Shown: positions 17,584 to 29,424 of the stretch, one piece after another
Numbering within the stretch: the first letter of the stretch is position 1
How the letters are laid out: each line of letters begins with the position of its first letter
Assembly: GCF_016019885.1 (NCBI RefSeq)
Contig: NZ_JAEANY010000001.1
Coordinates: 986,501 to 1,050,500 of the forward strand
Direction of reading: 5' to 3'
Length of the DNA: 64,000 bases
DNA from: Aurantiacibacter sediminis
GTDB lineage: Bacteria > Pseudomonadota > Alphaproteobacteria > Sphingomonadales > Sphingomonadaceae
Notes under the pieces: model-generated
The model's database searches: none
What the model was told of the DNA's origin: nothing
Seen by the model: only the letters and a program-made list of their open reading frames with translations
Made by a program: the position numbers and the translations under genes

Positions 17584-18804
17584 TCAGGCGGCGACCGAAC
17601 CACGCGCCAGTTCGCATTGAGACCAAATATCGCTCAGCGCGTTGATCAGCCGATCGATATCCCCGTCATTATGGACGGGTGACGGCGTCAGACGTAGCCG
17701 CTCTGTTCCCACTGGCACAGTAGGATAGTTAATCGGCTGCACGTAAATGCCGTGATTATCCATCAGCCAGTCACTGATCATTTTGCACTTATGCGCATCG
17801 CCCACCATCACCGGAATGATGTGGCTGGGGTTGGGCAGGTGCGGAATGCCGAGCATGTCGAGCTTGCGCCGCACGGTTGCAACCCGGTCTCGCTGCTGCT
17901 CGCGCTCTTTACTGCTCACCTTGAGATGCTTGATGCTCGCGCAGGCACCCGCTGCAACGGCAGGGGGAAGAGCGGTGCTGAAGATAAATCCGCTGGCAAA
18001 AGTGCGCACGAAATCAACCAGATCGGCACTGGCGGCGATATAGCCGCCCATCACGCCGAATGCCTTGCCCAGCGTTCCCTCGATCACAGTAATGCGGTCC
18101 ATCAGACCTTCTCGTTCGGCAATGCCACCGCCGCGCTCGCCATAGAGGCCGACTGCGTGGACCTCGTCGATATAGGTCATCGCGCCGTGCTTTTCGCAGA
18201 CGTCGAGAATTTCGGCGATAGGGGCGATATCGCCATCCATCGAATAGACACTTTCGAAAGCGACGAGCTTGGGCACACCTGCCGGGAAAGCGGACAGGTG
18301 CCGATCCAGATCCTCCGGATCGTTATGCTTCCAGATCTTGTACTCGGCGCGGCTGTGGCGAATACCTTCGATCATGCTCGCATGATTCAGCGCATCGGAA
18401 AAGACGACGCAGCCCGGAATTTTGCTTGCGAGCGTGCCAAGGCCTGCCCAGTTGGACACATATCCGCTGGTGAAAAGCAGAGCGGCTTCCTTACCGTGCA
18501 GATCGGCCAGTTCCTGCTCCAGCAACACATGCTGGTGATTGGTGCCGGAGATATTGCGCGTGCCGCCTGCGCCCGCTCCGCACTGATCGAGCGTCTTGTG
18601 CATCGCTTCGAGCACCACAGGGTGCTGGCCCATGCCGAGATAATCGTTGGAGCACCAGACTGTGACGTTCTGCGTGCCATCATTCACATAACGCGTGGCA
18701 TGCGGGAATGCGCCGCGCTTGCGCTCAATCTCGGTAAAGACGCGGTAACGCCCTTCATCGCGAACGGTCTGCAATTGCTCGGCGAAGAAACCGTCAAAAT
18801 CCAT
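17584..18804 (-). CDS. hemA: 5-aminolevulinate synthase
   Basis: Condenses glycine and succinyl-CoA to 5-aminolevulinate, the first committed tetrapyrrole step in alphaproteobacteria (PLP enzyme, cytoplasm). The start at 18804 (MDFDGFF) gives 406 residues, the usual size; GAGGGGAAG lies upstream. Family motifs are [23 protein letters not shown], the [10 protein letters not shown] aspartate loop and the PLP lysine in EGTLGKAFG. It begins two bases after the puhE stop, so it is the last gene of the bchF-to-hemA superoperon. This position couples precursor supply to pigment synthesis. A second ALA synthase may exist elsewhere. Confidence 0.97.
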   Translation of the reverse strand: MDFDGFFAEQLQTVRDEGRYRVFTEIERKRGAFPHATRYVNDGTQNVTVWCSNDYLGMGQHPVVLEAMHKTLDQCGAGAGGTRNISGTNHQHVLLEQELADLHGKEAALLFTSGYVSNWAGLGTLASKIPGCVVFSDALNHASMIEGIRHSRAEYKIWKHNDPEDLDRHLSAFPAGVPKLVAFESVYSMDGDIAPIAEILDVCEKHGAMTYIDEVHAVGLYGERGGGIAEREGLMDRITVIEGTLGKAFGVMGGYIAASADLVDFVRTFASGFIFSTALPPAVAAGACASIKHLKVSSKEREQQRDRVATVRRKLDMLGIPHLPNPSHIIPVMVGDAHKCKMISDWLMDNHGIYVQPINYPTVPVGTERLRLTPSPVHNDGDIDRLINALSDIWSQCELARGSVAA

Positions 18805-18806
18805 GA

Positions 18807-19619
18807 TCAAACTTCCCCTCTGGTAATCGGGTTTTGCGCCAGCTTGCTGCGGCGAGAGCGGGGCAGGGCCCAGCCCCACAGCATGCCGTCCCTGAACGGC
18901 AAGGCGAGAAAAACGTGTTCGAGTGTGCCGAGCGCGGCGAAGGCGAACAGCAGGCTTGCGCCCACCGCCTCTGCAGTGCCGGCAGGCGAATTGATGGCGA
19001 CGCTGCCCAGCCAGATGCTGAGCGCTGTCGCGGCGATAATCGAGACGACCAGCGGCCATCCAAGCCGCTGCGGCCCGTAATAGCTTTTTAGATAGGCAAG
19101 ATGCGGCGGCAGAATGTCCGTCGCCGAGTTCGGCACACCATGAAAGATGTTGAGCTTGGTCGACAAGCGCATCACGTAAAGCAATGCGAACGTTATTGCA
19201 GCGAGCTGGTTCGGCGCGTTCCAGGTGAGCGAGATCAGCATGACCGCCGTCAGCGTGAGCGCGATCTCGTGATGCGAGAGCGTGGATGCGGCCTGGCAGA
19301 AGCGCTCCCATGCGGAGATACCTTCAGCGCAAGGTTCCTTTCTTGACCCCGATACCGCGCCGGTCAGAAACCCGATTTCCAGCCACGACCAGACAAGGAT
19401 CGCAGCGCCGAACGCGGCGTAGGCGGCCCAGACGGACACCGAATTCATCGTCAGGAAAACGATGCAAAGTCCGACGATGCCCGCCGCGCCGCCAAGCATT
19501 AGGCTGCGTGGAAATGTGCTGCGCTCGCGATTATCGATCCAGGCGACGAGGCCTGTGGCGATGAACCAGATCGCGATGGTCGCCAGAACCGGCAAGATAT
19601 GGCCGCTCCAACTTACCAC
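18807..19619 (-). CDS. puhE: Photosynthetic complex assembly protein PuhE
   Basis: 270 residues from the GTG at 19619, which overlaps the acsF stop by seven bases. An upstream ATG at 19694 would bury 25 residues in acsF and lacks family character. About seven to eight hydrophobic segments and the conserved [13 protein letters not shown] and SYYGP motifs identify the PuhE family. This is an integral membrane protein that affects reaction-centre and LH1 assembly in Rhodobacter. The shared order acsF-puhE-hemA supports the call. No clear ribosome site precedes the GTG, so translation is probably coupled to acsF. Confidence 0.9.
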   Translation of the reverse strand: MVSWSGHILPVLATIAIWFIATGLVAWIDNRERSTFPRSLMLGGAAGIVGLCIVFLTMNSVSVWAAYAAFGAAILVWSWLEIGFLTGAVSGSRKEPCAEGISAWERFCQAASTLSHHEIALTLTAVMLISLTWNAPNQLAAITFALLYVMRLSTKLNIFHGVPNSATDILPPHLAYLKSYYGPQRLGWPLVVSIIAATALSIWLGSVAINSPAGTAEAVGASLLFAFAALGTLEHVFLALPFRDGMLWGWALPRSRRSKLAQNPITRGEV

Positions 19620-20674
19620 GCAGGCTGCATCCGGACGTTTTCGGGCACTTGATTGGGCTTGGTTCGGTGGAAGTACATGCGGGCGAAATTCCATCCCGCG
19701 CCCAGCATTCCTTTGATCTGAATCAATTTTCCGAAAATTCCGCCACGTTCCTTGCCCGCCTCGATTGTCTCGCTCGCCTGATATAGCGCTTCCATCTTGG
19801 CGCGGAAAGCGGGATCGTCGATGTCGAGCTCCACCGGGAAGACTTGGCGGCTGATCTGGTTGCAGATCGAGAAGACCTTGTAGTCGTAATCGGTCGGATC
19901 GATGCCCAGCGCGGCGTGGAACAGCGGCCGATTGTGATCACGCACATACATCGTTGCATAGACCGATAGCAGGAAGAAGCGAATCCACAGCTTGTTGTGG
20001 CCTTTCAGCAGCTTCGGATCTGCATGCATGAGCAGGGCGAACGCTTCGCCATGGCGGAATTCGTCATTGCACCATTCTTCGAACCAGCTGAAAATCGGGT
20101 GGATCTGCTTGTCCGGATTGGCCGCGAGATGACGGTAGATCGTGATATAACGCGCATAGCCAATCTTCTCCGACAAATAGACCGCGTACCAGATGAACTT
20201 CGGCTTGAAGAACGTGTATTTCTTCGTCCGCGTCAGGAAGCCGAGATCGATGCCGATGCCAGCATCCTTCAGGCTTTCATTGATGAAACCTGCATGGCGG
20301 CTTTCATCGCGGGCGAGCAGTTTGAACAGCTGCTTCACGTCCGGGTTCTTCGTGCGCTTGGCGATCTCGGCATAGAGCACACAGCCGGAAAACTCGGCCG
20401 TGAGCGAACTGACGAGGAAGTCGATCATCTCCGCCCGCAGGCCGGGCTCAAGCTTGTCGAGCGCGCCTTTGAAACTGTCATCCTTCTTGAAGTGCTTCTT
20501 GTTGGGATCGCCCTGCATTTCCGCGATCAGCGAGTCCCACTCGCCGCGGACTGAGGACACGTCGATTGCATCCAGCGCATCGAAATCGGTGGTGTAGAAG
20601 CGCGGCGAGAGAACGGTGTTCTCTTTCGCCATATCCATCGCGTCATCTTTGGTGATTGCTGTGTGTGCGTTCAT
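19613..20674 (-). CDS. acsF: Aerobic Mg-protoporphyrin IX monomethyl ester cyclase
   Basis: Forms ring E of the chlorin using O2. 353 residues with the two diiron-carboxylate half-sites DESRH and WCNDEFRH plus upstream glutamates (LTAEFSG). It takes the product of BchM and gives divinyl-protochlorophyllide. It overlaps the preceding 94-residue gene by ATGA. The anaerobic cyclase BchE is not in the window, so ring closure here depends on oxygen. That fits an aerobic phototroph. Confidence 0.97.
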   Translation of the reverse strand: MNAHTAITKDDAMDMAKENTVLSPRFYTTDFDALDAIDVSSVRGEWDSLIAEMQGDPNKKHFKKDDSFKGALDKLEPGLRAEMIDFLVSSLTAEFSGCVLYAEIAKRTKNPDVKQLFKLLARDESRHAGFINESLKDAGIGIDLGFLTRTKKYTFFKPKFIWYAVYLSEKIGYARYITIYRHLAANPDKQIHPIFSWFEEWCNDEFRHGEAFALLMHADPKLLKGHNKLWIRFFLLSVYATMYVRDHNRPLFHAALGIDPTDYDYKVFSICNQISRQVFPVELDIDDPAFRAKMEALYQASETIEAGKERGGIFGKLIQIKGMLGAGWNFARMYFHRTKPNQVPENVRMQPAW

Positions 20675-20955
20675 CGCACCCTCCCCGGATTGAAGCTGAC
20701 TTCGTACAGCTCCTTGAAATCGAAATAGGCGGCGGCCCGCGTCCAGGCGCGCATCAGTGGGCCGGCGCGTGTGACGGTTGCCATGCGATCGAACACGGCG
20801 GTTTCGCCAAAGGAAATCTGGATGGGATCGCCATGCACGCGCACGCGGTCTCCCGGCTGGATGCCGACTTCATCGGCCAGTTCGACATGCGCGTGGAAGT
20901 GGTCTTCGCTCTGTTCCACGGCAATGCGGCAGGGCAGGTCGAATATGCGGGCCAT
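20671..20955 (-). CDS. Conserved photosynthesis-cluster protein of unknown function (94 aa)
   Basis: A small soluble protein with no signal peptide or membrane segment. Residues 1-50 look β-rich ([34 protein letters not shown]). A basic/aromatic C-terminal half has a helix ([22 protein letters not shown]). It is coupled to both neighbours: its ATG overlaps the puhC stop by one base and its TGA overlaps the acsF start. A short gene in this position is a recurring feature of proteobacterial photosynthesis clusters, but I do not recognise a characterised family. Help to AcsF or to reaction-centre assembly is suggested only by position. Confidence 0.82.
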   Translation of the reverse strand: MARIFDLPCRIAVEQSEDHFHAHVELADEVGIQPGDRVRVHGDPIQISFGETAVFDRMATVTRAGPLMRAWTRAAAYFDFKELYEVSFNPGRVR

Positions 20956-21440
20956 TACGAAACGCTCCCATCATCGAGCATGGAGACGAAAATCGCGCGA
21001 TTATCCGGCCCGAAGCCGCCAAGTTCCAGCGTGCGACCTGTCGCGCTGTCGGCGATCGAGAGGCTGCCATCTTCCCACATGGTGAGCGCGAAAGGCGGCT
21101 CTGCTCCGATGCCATGAGCGCGCCTCTCCCGTGCGAGGCCGCGCAACACGCCGCGCACGAAGCCGCCGCTTTGCGTTTCCGTATCGACCACGATCACCGT
21201 GTCGCCGTTGCTGACGTCGGTCACGATCACGCTTCCGTCTTCCTGATCGAGGAAGCGCAGATCCCGCTCGGCCACGGCGCTGACATTCGCCTGCGCTCGT
21301 TCGACACTCGGCACGGCCGCGCGGTCAATAAAGCCAAACGTCACCGCGAGAGTCAGCAGGAAGCTGACCCCGACAAAGGCAATGGCTGAAACAAGTGCCG
21401 GGCGCGGGATGGTGTTCTCGTGATCGTGGGCGTGGCTCAT
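20955..21440 (-). CDS. puhC: Photosynthetic complex assembly protein PuhC
   Basis: 161 residues from the ATG at 21440, which overlaps the puhB stop (ATGA) and has GGAGG upstream. A longer frame starting at 21623 lies wholly inside puhB. One N-terminal membrane segment (LVSAIAFVGVSFLLTLAVTF) is followed by a periplasmic β-rich domain (RDLRFLDQEDGSVIV, then LTMWEDGSLSI). This matches PuhC, which in Rhodobacter is needed for normal LH1-reaction centre assembly. The N-terminal His-rich MSHAHDHE is common in this family. Confidence 0.9.
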   Translation of the reverse strand: MSHAHDHENTIPRPALVSAIAFVGVSFLLTLAVTFGFIDRAAVPSVERAQANVSAVAERDLRFLDQEDGSVIVTDVSNGDTVIVVDTETQSGGFVRGVLRGLARERRAHGIGAEPPFALTMWEDGSLSIADSATGRTLELGGFGPDNRAIFVSMLDDGSVS

Positions 21441-22060
21441 GCGTGGGCCTCCTCCAGCCCGGTGGCGGGACGGTTCACCGTGCTGGTGCGCGGCTCTTCC
21501 TTCACATTTGGGACCAGCGCGTTGCAGGCATCTGCCAGCAGCTTGGCGACCGCGTCCGCATTGGGCAGAGCGCGCAACATCGGCTGCACGGCGCTCAGCT
21601 TCCACGGGCGAGCATGCGGCCAAAGCATGGCGTAGCCGAGGCCGTGGCGACCGCTAAGATGCAGAGCGATGTCACCGAAACCATTCGCATGCCCACGCAA
21701 TTCTGCAGAGCCGATCAGATGCAGCGGCAAATTGATGCATTTGTTGAGCGCGACGCCGATGCGAAGCACGATCCGGCGGTTGGTTATGGTGTAGACACTG
21801 GTGCGGGCGACCAGCACGGCAAATCCGGCGAGCAGGCCCAGCGTCACGATGGCTGCGATGACGCTGGCGAGCGCACCGCCGACACTTCCGCTAAGCACTG
21901 ACCATAGCGCCAGCAGCGCGAAATAGCCCGTGATCCAGCGGCTGTAGAGCGCCGTTCGCAGGAAAACCCGCCAATCGGGCGCGCCCTGCCAAAGGACGGC
22001 TTCGCCTTTCGGCAAATCCCCCGGGAGGCCGCGGACCGGTTCGTGATCGTATTCGATCAT
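21437..22060 (-). CDS. puhB: Photosynthetic complex assembly protein PuhB
   Basis: 207 residues with an N-terminal DLPKGEAVLWQGAPDW motif. Two or three membrane segments lie between about 45 and 95, followed by a PH-like domain (TSVYTITNRRIVLRIG). These are the features of the PuhB/bPH family, which aids reaction-centre assembly in Rhodobacter. The start lies inside the end of puhA (ATGA-type overlap at 22057-22060), and the stop overlaps puhC. Confidence 0.93.
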   Translation of the reverse strand: MIEYDHEPVRGLPGDLPKGEAVLWQGAPDWRVFLRTALYSRWITGYFALLALWSVLSGSVGGALASVIAAIVTLGLLAGFAVLVARTSVYTITNRRIVLRIGVALNKCINLPLHLIGSAELRGHANGFGDIALHLSGRHGLGYAMLWPHARPWKLSAVQPMLRALPNADAVAKLLADACNALVPNVKEEPRTSTVNRPATGLEEAHA

Positions 22061-22827
22061 ATGAATGGCTCCTGGCGGGCTTCACTGGCGTAAAGATAGC
22101 CGCCGCCGAAATAGGCAATGACGCGCTCTTCTTCGTAGCGGGTGATTTCGGTGGGTGAGGCAATGGCCGGGACATTGGCGTAATCTGCGGCATTGATCGC
22201 ATCGATCATCACCCGGTCCTTGCGCAGCACGGCCATGGCCATGGGTGCGAGCACTTTCTTCGCGCCGATATCTACTTCCAAATAGCGAACGATATGTTCG
22301 GAGCGGTCGACCCACATATCGGTGACAGTGCCCGCTTCCTTACCATCTGCCGCCAGCACTTTGAGGCCGCGCGGATCGACGCTGAACATGAAAGATGCGA
22401 CGCCGAATTCATCATCCGATGACATCGGGACGATACGTGGCGTGCCATGCGCTGTCAGGTCGGGATATTTCGCGCGGTCGGCGAAAGCTGCGGGGCCAAC
22501 GCCATCGACCAGCGGATTGCCCGTGGGCGAATAAGGTGCGCCGGGGAAAGGCTCGATCCGGCGCGCGGCGATTTCTGCCGGGTCGCGATTGTTGTTCGGC
22601 GCGGAGAAGGTGCCATGGCCGAAGGGCAGCTTGAATGTCTTCGGCTCTGCCGTGCTGAGCGGTCCGCCGGGCTCGTGGACCATGCCGGTCATCTCGTCCT
22701 CAACGGGATAGCCCTCGCGTCGGTCTTCGCGCCTCAGCCAGAAGACAAGACAGATGAAAAACAGCACGAACAGATAAAATGCCAATTCGGCCACATCGAT
22801 TGTGCCCACAATATTACCGTCAGCCAT
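22057..22827 (-). CDS. puhA: Reaction-centre H subunit
   Basis: 256 residues. One N-terminal transmembrane helix (ELAFYLFVLFFICLVFWL) followed by a large cytoplasmic domain ending in a PRC-barrel region (GTVTDMWVDRSEHIVRYLEV). The H subunit caps the L/M dimer and controls proton delivery to QB. AAAGGAAA precedes the ATG. The gene follows lhaA after 21 bases and overlaps puhB. Confidence 0.97.
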   Translation of the reverse strand: MADGNIVGTIDVAELAFYLFVLFFICLVFWLRREDRREGYPVEDEMTGMVHEPGGPLSTAEPKTFKLPFGHGTFSAPNNNRDPAEIAARRIEPFPGAPYSPTGNPLVDGVGPAAFADRAKYPDLTAHGTPRIVPMSSDDEFGVASFMFSVDPRGLKVLAADGKEAGTVTDMWVDRSEHIVRYLEVDIGAKKVLAPMAMAVLRKDRVMIDAINAADYANVPAIASPTEITRYEEERVIAYFGGGYLYASEARQEPFI

Positions 22828-22848
22828 CGGGGTTTCCTTTCGCGGAAA

Positions 22849-24276
22849 TCATGTCGGGAATTCCTGCAATCCGAACGAAGCAGCGCCGCTTTGCGACCTG
22901 CCCGAACGGCGTTTCCCGACGAGGGGGCCGAGCACCGCCAGCGTGCCCAGCAACAGGATAATTTCGATCATGTACACAGTGCCATAACCAGTAGCGCGCC
23001 CAGCCAGCGTGGCACCGAATGCGTCAGCCAGGGCGTAGTTCGAAACGGCATCGCGGATGATGCCTCCAAGCGCGATTGCCGCGCCCATTGCGGTGGCCTG
23101 CACGGCGCCCCATGCGCCAAGGGCAAGACCCGCATCATCATCGTGGGAAAGCTCCATCGCAGCACACAAAGTGCCGACCGAAAACAGGCCGACGCCAAGG
23201 CCGATGGCCAAAGCCCCGCCGAACAGCAGCAATGGCGCGCCAAGTGGCGAAGCGAAGAGGATCATCATGAAAGCCGCGATGCCGATGACAGCTCCCGTAC
23301 CGGACAGGCGGAGCGGATCGACATTGCGCGATAGGTAGCGGGCAGACAGCGTAAAGCCCACGAGCGCACCGAAGGCCCATGCCCCGGTAAGGCCGGTGGT
23401 TGCGCCAACGCTCATGCCCAGCACTTCGCCGCCAAACGGCTCCAGCAGCGCATCCTGCATGGCAAAGGCCATTGTGCCGAGACCGATAGCCGTTAGCAGG
23501 CGCAGTGTATTCGGGCGGGCTGCGAAGCTTTGCCAAACGGTTTTGAAGGCGGGGCGGGGCTCGCTCGTATCGGTCAGCGCACGGTTGCGTGCTTCCTGCT
23601 TCCACAGCGCGATCACGTTCAGCACCATGGTCAGCACGGCCGCGCCCTGAATGACCTGCACCAGCCGCGTGGGCGAGAAGTCGTGCAGCAGGCTGCCGAT
23701 GATGAAAGCGGAGAACATCATGCCGACCAGCAGCATGACGTAAAGTAACGCGACCGCGCGCGGGCGCTTGTCCTTGGGCGCAAGATCGGTGGCGAGTGCA
23801 AGACCTGCGGTCTGCGTCGTGTGCATGCCTGCACCTGCCAATACGAATGCGAGCATGGAGGCAGCAACGCCAAGATTGAAATCTTCCGGGCGGCTCATCA
23901 GCAACAGCGCGAAAGGCATGATGGCGAGACCGCCAAACTGCATCAGCGAACCGAACCAGATATAGGGCACACGTCGCCAGCCCAGCACGCTGCGATGCGT
24001 GTCGGACCTATGCCCCAGCGCGGCGCGGAAGGGAGCGACCAGCAGCGGGATCGCGATCATGGTTGCGACAAGCCATGCAGGAATGCCAAGCTCCACGATC
24101 ATCACGCGGTTGAGTGTGCCGTTGAGGAGCACAAGGCACATGCCAACGCTCACCTGAAACAACGCAAGGCGCATCAACCGGCCGAGCGGCAGATCGGCGC
24201 TCGCCGCATCGGCGAAGGGCAGGAAGGCCGAAGCCACCCGCGTCCATTTCGCCGAGATGGGAGCGCCTTGATCCAT
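22849..24276 (-). CDS. lhaA: LhaA, PucC-family light-harvesting assembly protein
   Basis: 475 residues with about 12 membrane segments, in the major-facilitator-like BCD/PucC family. Conserved features include LNGTLNRVMIVELGIPAWLVA, FRAALGHRSDTHRS and GWRRVPYIWFGSL. LhaA helps LH1 assembly. Its position between bchM and puhA is the standard place for lhaA, which separates it from the second family member at 36284-37621. The start overlaps the bchM stop by one base and has AAGGG upstream. Confidence 0.94.
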   Translation of the reverse strand: MDQGAPISAKWTRVASAFLPFADAASADLPLGRLMRLALFQVSVGMCLVLLNGTLNRVMIVELGIPAWLVATMIAIPLLVAPFRAALGHRSDTHRSVLGWRRVPYIWFGSLMQFGGLAIMPFALLLMSRPEDFNLGVAASMLAFVLAGAGMHTTQTAGLALATDLAPKDKRPRAVALLYVMLLVGMMFSAFIIGSLLHDFSPTRLVQVIQGAAVLTMVLNVIALWKQEARNRALTDTSEPRPAFKTVWQSFAARPNTLRLLTAIGLGTMAFAMQDALLEPFGGEVLGMSVGATTGLTGAWAFGALVGFTLSARYLSRNVDPLRLSGTGAVIGIAAFMMILFASPLGAPLLLFGGALAIGLGVGLFSVGTLCAAMELSHDDDAGLALGAWGAVQATAMGAAIALGGIIRDAVSNYALADAFGATLAGRATGYGTVYMIEIILLLGTLAVLGPLVGKRRSGRSQSGAASFGLQEFPT

Positions 24277-24976
24277 CAGCCCTTCACCAGCTCTAATGCC
24301 TGTGATGTATAGAAACCGCTCGAAACACGCTGGCTGCGCCCGAGGCGCCAGCCTTTGAGAGCGGAGAGGCGATCGCGGAGTTCGCCTTCGGCTACCGGCA
24401 CGATTGCAGGCGAGCGATCGGAGCGCGGGAAGAGCTTGCCCACCTTGTGCATGGTGCCAAGCATCTTGGTGTAGGGCGCGAAGGTGAAAAGAATCGAGTG
24501 TCGTGCGCGCTCGCTCAATGCTGTCAGCGTGTCGACAATGTCTTCTGCCTGGTAGTGGATTAGCGAGTCCATCGCGACGATGTGGTCAAATTCACCCAGC
24601 GCCGGATCGAGCATGTCGCCCGTTTTCCAGCGAATGCGGCCATGGCCGTGAAATGTATCGGCGCGCTGGCGTGCGATCTCCACCAATCCGGCTGCAATAT
24701 CGATGGCGGTGACTTCTGCGCCGCGGCAGGCAGCCTCCATGCTGAGTGCGCCCGTGCCGCATCCGGCATCGAGCAGCTGGCCGCGGCGCATGTCTGCCGG
24801 AAGCCAATCGAGCAGAGTGCTGCGCATTTCATCGCGGCCTGCGCGCACGGTGGCGCGGATGCCGCTGACCTTTGCATCCGATGTAAGATCGATCCACGCC
24901 TTGCGCGCCGTCCCATCGAAATAAGCGGCGAGCTTTTCGCGCTGCGCATCATATTGGTTGGGAGCACGGGTCGCCA

Positions 24977-24977
<1 letters not shown>
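24276..24977 (-). CDS. bchM: Mg-protoporphyrin IX O-methyltransferase
   Basis: Transfers a methyl group from S-adenosylmethionine to the C13 propionate of Mg-protoporphyrin IX, just before the AcsF step. 233 residues with SAM motif I LLDAGCGTGALSMEAA and post-motifs DIAAGLVEIARQRA and FDHIVAMDSLIHY. A TAATG overlap couples it to bchL. Confidence 0.96.
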
Positions 24978-25876
<899 letters not shown>

Positions 25877-25884
25877 CTATGTCC

Positions 25885-28800
25885 TCATTCGGCCGCGAAG
25901 ATGCCTTCGAGCCGGTCTTCAAGGTCGTTGCTGGCATCGCGCAGCGCCTCGAGTGTTTCGTCGTCTGGTTCCCAAAGCCGCCGCTCGCAGGCTTCGAGCA
26001 GCCGCTCCGCCACCCGGGCAGAGCTGTGGGGGTTGAGCGCAGCAAGGCGCTCCCGCATTTCGGGGTCGAGCACGAATGTCTCGCTGATTTTCTGGTAGAC
26101 CCAGGGATTGACCTGACCGGTCGTGGCGGACCAGCCCATGGTGTTGGTCACATGGCCTTCGATGTTCTTCACACCTTCATAGCCGTGCTTCAGCATCCCC
26201 TCGAACCACTTGGGATTGAGCGTGCGGGTGCGGGTCTCGAGGTCGATCTGTTCGGACAGGGTGCGCACCTTGGCCGACCCCTGAGTTGCATCGAGAATAT
26301 AGACCGGAGCTTCGGCGCCTTTGGCGCGCGCGACCGAGCGGCTGATGCCGCCAAGCCCGTCCACATATTGATCGAGATCGGTAATGCCGACCTCGACGCT
26401 TTCAAGATTTTGATATGTGAATTCAACGTCTTTGAGAGCGGTGCGGAGCAATTCGCGCTGCTGCACCGGCGTGCCGTTCACGCCGTAAGCAAAGCCCTTA
26501 TGCGTCTCGAAAGCGTTGGCCAGTTCGTCCGGATCGGCCCACACACCACCTTCGATCAGCTGGTTTACATTCGCACCGTAAGAGCCCTCCGCATTGGAGA
26601 AGACACGCAGCGCCGCCGTCTCGAAATCGCATTCATGCGCGGCCTGATGTGCCAGCGTGTGCTTGCGAACGAAGTTCATATCCGCTGGCTCATCTGCCTG
26701 AGCGGCGAGCAGGGCGGCTTCTGCCAACATGCGCGTTTGCAGAGGCAGCAGGTCCCGGAAAATGCCGGAAAGGGTCACAACTACGTCAATGCGTGGGCGG
26801 CCGAGTTCCTCCAGCGGGATCAGTTCGGCACCAGCTAGACGGCCATAGCCATCGTGGCGGGGGCGCGCGCCGATAAGCGTCATCGCCTGCGCAATCTGCA
26901 CCCCGTCGCTCTTCATATTGTCGGTGCCCCACAGCACCATGGCGAGGCTTTCAGGGAAAGGCTGGCCGCTTTCGACATGGCGCGCGATCAGGCTTTCGGC
27001 TTGCGTGCGGCCTTCCTCGCAGGCGAAGCGGCTGGGAATACGGAAGGGATCGAAGCCGTGGATGTTGCGACCCGTCGGGAGCACGTCCGGATTGGCGAGC
27101 AGATCTCCGCCCGGCGCAGGCTTCACATAGCCGCCATCGAGCGCGTGGATCAGCGAGCCAAGTTCATCACAGCTGTCGAGCCGTGCCTCAATATCTTCGC
27201 GGTCCAGCTCAGGATCGGCATCGGCCATGGCCTGGAGAAGCTCTTCACGTTCGGCTCCTTGCGGACCCTTGCCGACAACGTGCAGACCATGCGGGATCAG
27301 CGTGCGTTCGAGCTCGTAGAGCCGCGCAGATAACTCCTCGATCGCACCGCATTCGATGTCGAGCACTGCGCATTGCTCTTCGATCGATGCCGCCAGCGCA
27401 TCGCGCTCTTTCCCGGATTCCGACAAACGCCAGCGATCGACGCATTCCTTGAGCTCGGCAAAACCCTTGTACAGACCGGCCCGCGCCAGAGGCGGTGTCA
27501 GATAGCTGACCAATGTCGCTGAAGAGCGTCGCTTGGCCAGGATGCCCTCGGACGGGTTGTTCGAGGCGTAGAGATAGAAATTAGGCATGTCGCCCAGCAG
27601 CCGCTCCGGCCAGCAGTCGCCGCTCAGGCCGACCTGCTTGCCCGGCATGAATTCCAGCGCCCCGTGGGTGCCGAAATGCAGAATGGCGTGCGCACCGAAG
27701 TCTTCGCGGATCCAGCGGTAGAAAGCGGCGAAAGCATGGGTCGGGGCGAAGGTGCCTTCGAACAGCAAGCGCATCGGATCGCCTTCGTACCCAAAGGCGG
27801 GCTGCACGCCGACAAAGACATTGCCGAACTGTGCGCCGAAAATTTGCAGATGCGATCCATCCGACTGGATCTTGCCGGGAGCAGGGCCCCACTGAGCCTC
27901 GATCTCCGCAATATGCGGCTCGCGGCGCAGGTGATCGTCTGCAGATACGCGCGCGGCGACATTGGCATCGGTGCCGTAGGTTTCCGAATTGCCGATGAGG
28001 ATGGCATCGCGCAGTGCATCGACGCTTTCAGGCACATCCACGCTGTAGCCCTCGGCTGAGAGGCGCTTCAGCGTCTCGAACAGCGATTCAAACACGGAGA
28101 GGAACGCCGCGCTGCCGACCGAACCGGCATTGGGCGGGAAGTTGAAAATGGCGATGGCGAGCTTGCGATCCGCGCGCTCCGCCTCGCGATTGGCAATGAG
28201 CTTGACGACTTTCGCAGCGAGCGCATGCGTACGCTCGGGGTCGGCATGCATGGCGCGCACCGGCCCGTCGCCGTTTTCCCGGCGGCCGCCATAGACGGTC
28301 GGGTTTGTCGCGCCGTCGAGTTCGGGCAGCGAAACCATCATGGTGCTTTCCAGCGGCAACAGGCCCTGCCGACGCTCGCGCCATTCGCCCAGCGTCTGGA
28401 ATTCGATGGCGTGCGCCGCAATGTAGGGCACGTTCAGCTGCGCGAGCAGGTCTATCGCGGCTTCGCTGTCATTATAGGCTGGGCCGCCCACCAGCGAGAA
28501 GCCTGTCAGATTGACGATCGCGTCGACGAAAACCTTGCCATTGTGGGTGAAGAATTTCTCGATCGCAGGCCGCGCGTCGAGGCCGCTGGCGAAGACCGGA
28601 ACGACTTTCAGCCCGGCAGCTTCCATCGCGTCGATCACGCCATCGTAATGGCCGGTGTCCTTGCCAAGCAGGTAGGACCGCAGGATGATCAGGCCGACCG
28701 TGCCGTTCTTGCCTTTCTTGCGCGGAAGCAGGCTGAGACTTTCGCTGATCTTAAGGTCGCGCGCCGGGTGATAGACCCCGGTTTCGGGATATTCGACAGG

Positions 28801-29424
28801 CGGACCGGCAGGCGTAATGCCGCGGCGGGTCAGGCGATCACCGGCGGCGTAACGGTCGATCAGCGCGCGCACCATCGCGACGACATTCTCTTCAGAACCC
28901 GCCAGCCAATATTGCAGCGTGAGGAAGTAAGCTCGCACATCCTGCGCGGTGCCAGGGATAAAGCGCAGGATCTTCGGCAAGCGGCGCAGCATCTTCATCT
29001 GGCCAGCGCCCGAGCTTGCACCCGCTTTCTTCGATCCGCGCAGTTTCTTGAGCAGAGCGAGCGGCCCCTTCGCAGGCGCATCCATCCGATAGGGACCCAT
29101 GCGGGTGAGCTTTACCACTTCGCCCGCGCTCATCAGGCAGACCATCGCATCGCAATCTTCACGGCGCGCTTCCAGCGAAGGCATGATCGCGCGCACGTGA
29201 TCGTCTAGGAACAGCATGGTCGCGATGACAATGTCGGCATCGGCAATCGCCTTCTTCGTCGCTTCCAGCGCGTCGCCGCCGCGATCCCAGTCTGCCGCTG
29301 CGTGCAGCGAGACGGCGATATTGCTCTTGCGCAGAGTGCTGTCCGCGCGCTCGACAGCACCTTTCAGGTGATTGTCCAGCGTCACGATGGCGACGCGCAC
29401 GAGAGGCGTGAAGCTACCGGGCAT
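25885..29424 (-). CDS. bchH: Magnesium chelatase subunit H
   Basis: The porphyrin-binding catalytic subunit that inserts Mg into protoporphyrin IX together with BchI and BchD. 1179 residues from the ATG at 29424 ([17 protein letters not shown]), preferred because AAAGG lies before it; an ATG at 29439 has no site. CobN/BchH family motifs include [20 protein letters not shown] and [15 protein letters not shown]. The start overlaps the bchB stop by 11 bases. Length is typical for BchH. Confidence 0.97.
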   Translation of the reverse strand: MPGSFTPLVRVAIVTLDNHLKGAVERADSTLRKSNIAVSLHAAADWDRGGDALEATKKAIADADIVIATMLFLDDHVRAIMPSLEARREDCDAMVCLMSAGEVVKLTRMGPYRMDAPAKGPLALLKKLRGSKKAGASSGAGQMKMLRRLPKILRFIPGTAQDVRAYFLTLQYWLAGSEENVVAMVRALIDRYAAGDRLTRRGITPAGPPVEYPETGVYHPARDLKISESLSLLPRKKGKNGTVGLIILRSYLLGKDTGHYDGVIDAMEAAGLKVVPVFASGLDARPAIEKFFTHNGKVFVDAIVNLTGFSLVGGPAYNDSEAAIDLLAQLNVPYIAAHAIEFQTLGEWRERRQGLLPLESTMMVSLPELDGATNPTVYGGRRENGDGPVRAMHADPERTHALAAKVVKLIANREAERADRKLAIAIFNFPPNAGSVGSAAFLSVFESLFETLKRLSAEGYSVDVPESVDALRDAILIGNSETYGTDANVAARVSADDHLRREPHIAEIEAQWGPAPGKIQSDGSHLQIFGAQFGNVFVGVQPAFGYEGDPMRLLFEGTFAPTHAFAAFYRWIREDFGAHAILHFGTHGALEFMPGKQVGLSGDCWPERLLGDMPNFYLYASNNPSEGILAKRRSSATLVSYLTPPLARAGLYKGFAELKECVDRWRLSESGKERDALAASIEEQCAVLDIECGAIEELSARLYELERTLIPHGLHVVGKGPQGAEREELLQAMADADPELDREDIEARLDSCDELGSLIHALDGGYVKPAPGGDLLANPDVLPTGRNIHGFDPFRIPSRFACEEGRTQAESLIARHVESGQPFPESLAMVLWGTDNMKSDGVQIAQAMTLIGARPRHDGYGRLAGAELIPLEELGRPRIDVVVTLSGIFRDLLPLQTRMLAEAALLAAQADEPADMNFVRKHTLAHQAAHECDFETAALRVFSNAEGSYGANVNQLIEGGVWADPDELANAFETHKGFAYGVNGTPVQQRELLRTALKDVEFTYQNLESVEVGITDLDQYVDGLGGISRSVARAKGAEAPVYILDATQGSAKVRTLSEQIDLETRTRTLNPKWFEGMLKHGYEGVKNIEGHVTNTMGWSATTGQVNPWVYQKISETFVLDPEMRERLAALNPHSSARVAERLLEACERRLWEPDDETLEALRDASNDLEDRLEGIFAAE

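Noticed and set aside
17752-19080. 442-codon plus-strand frame opposite hemA and puhE
   Set aside because: It is a shadow of the hemA codon usage and crosses a gene boundary.
17584-19311. Extended 575-residue form of 5-aminolevulinate synthase
   Set aside because: The extra 169 residues lie inside puhE in another frame and have no relation to the enzyme.
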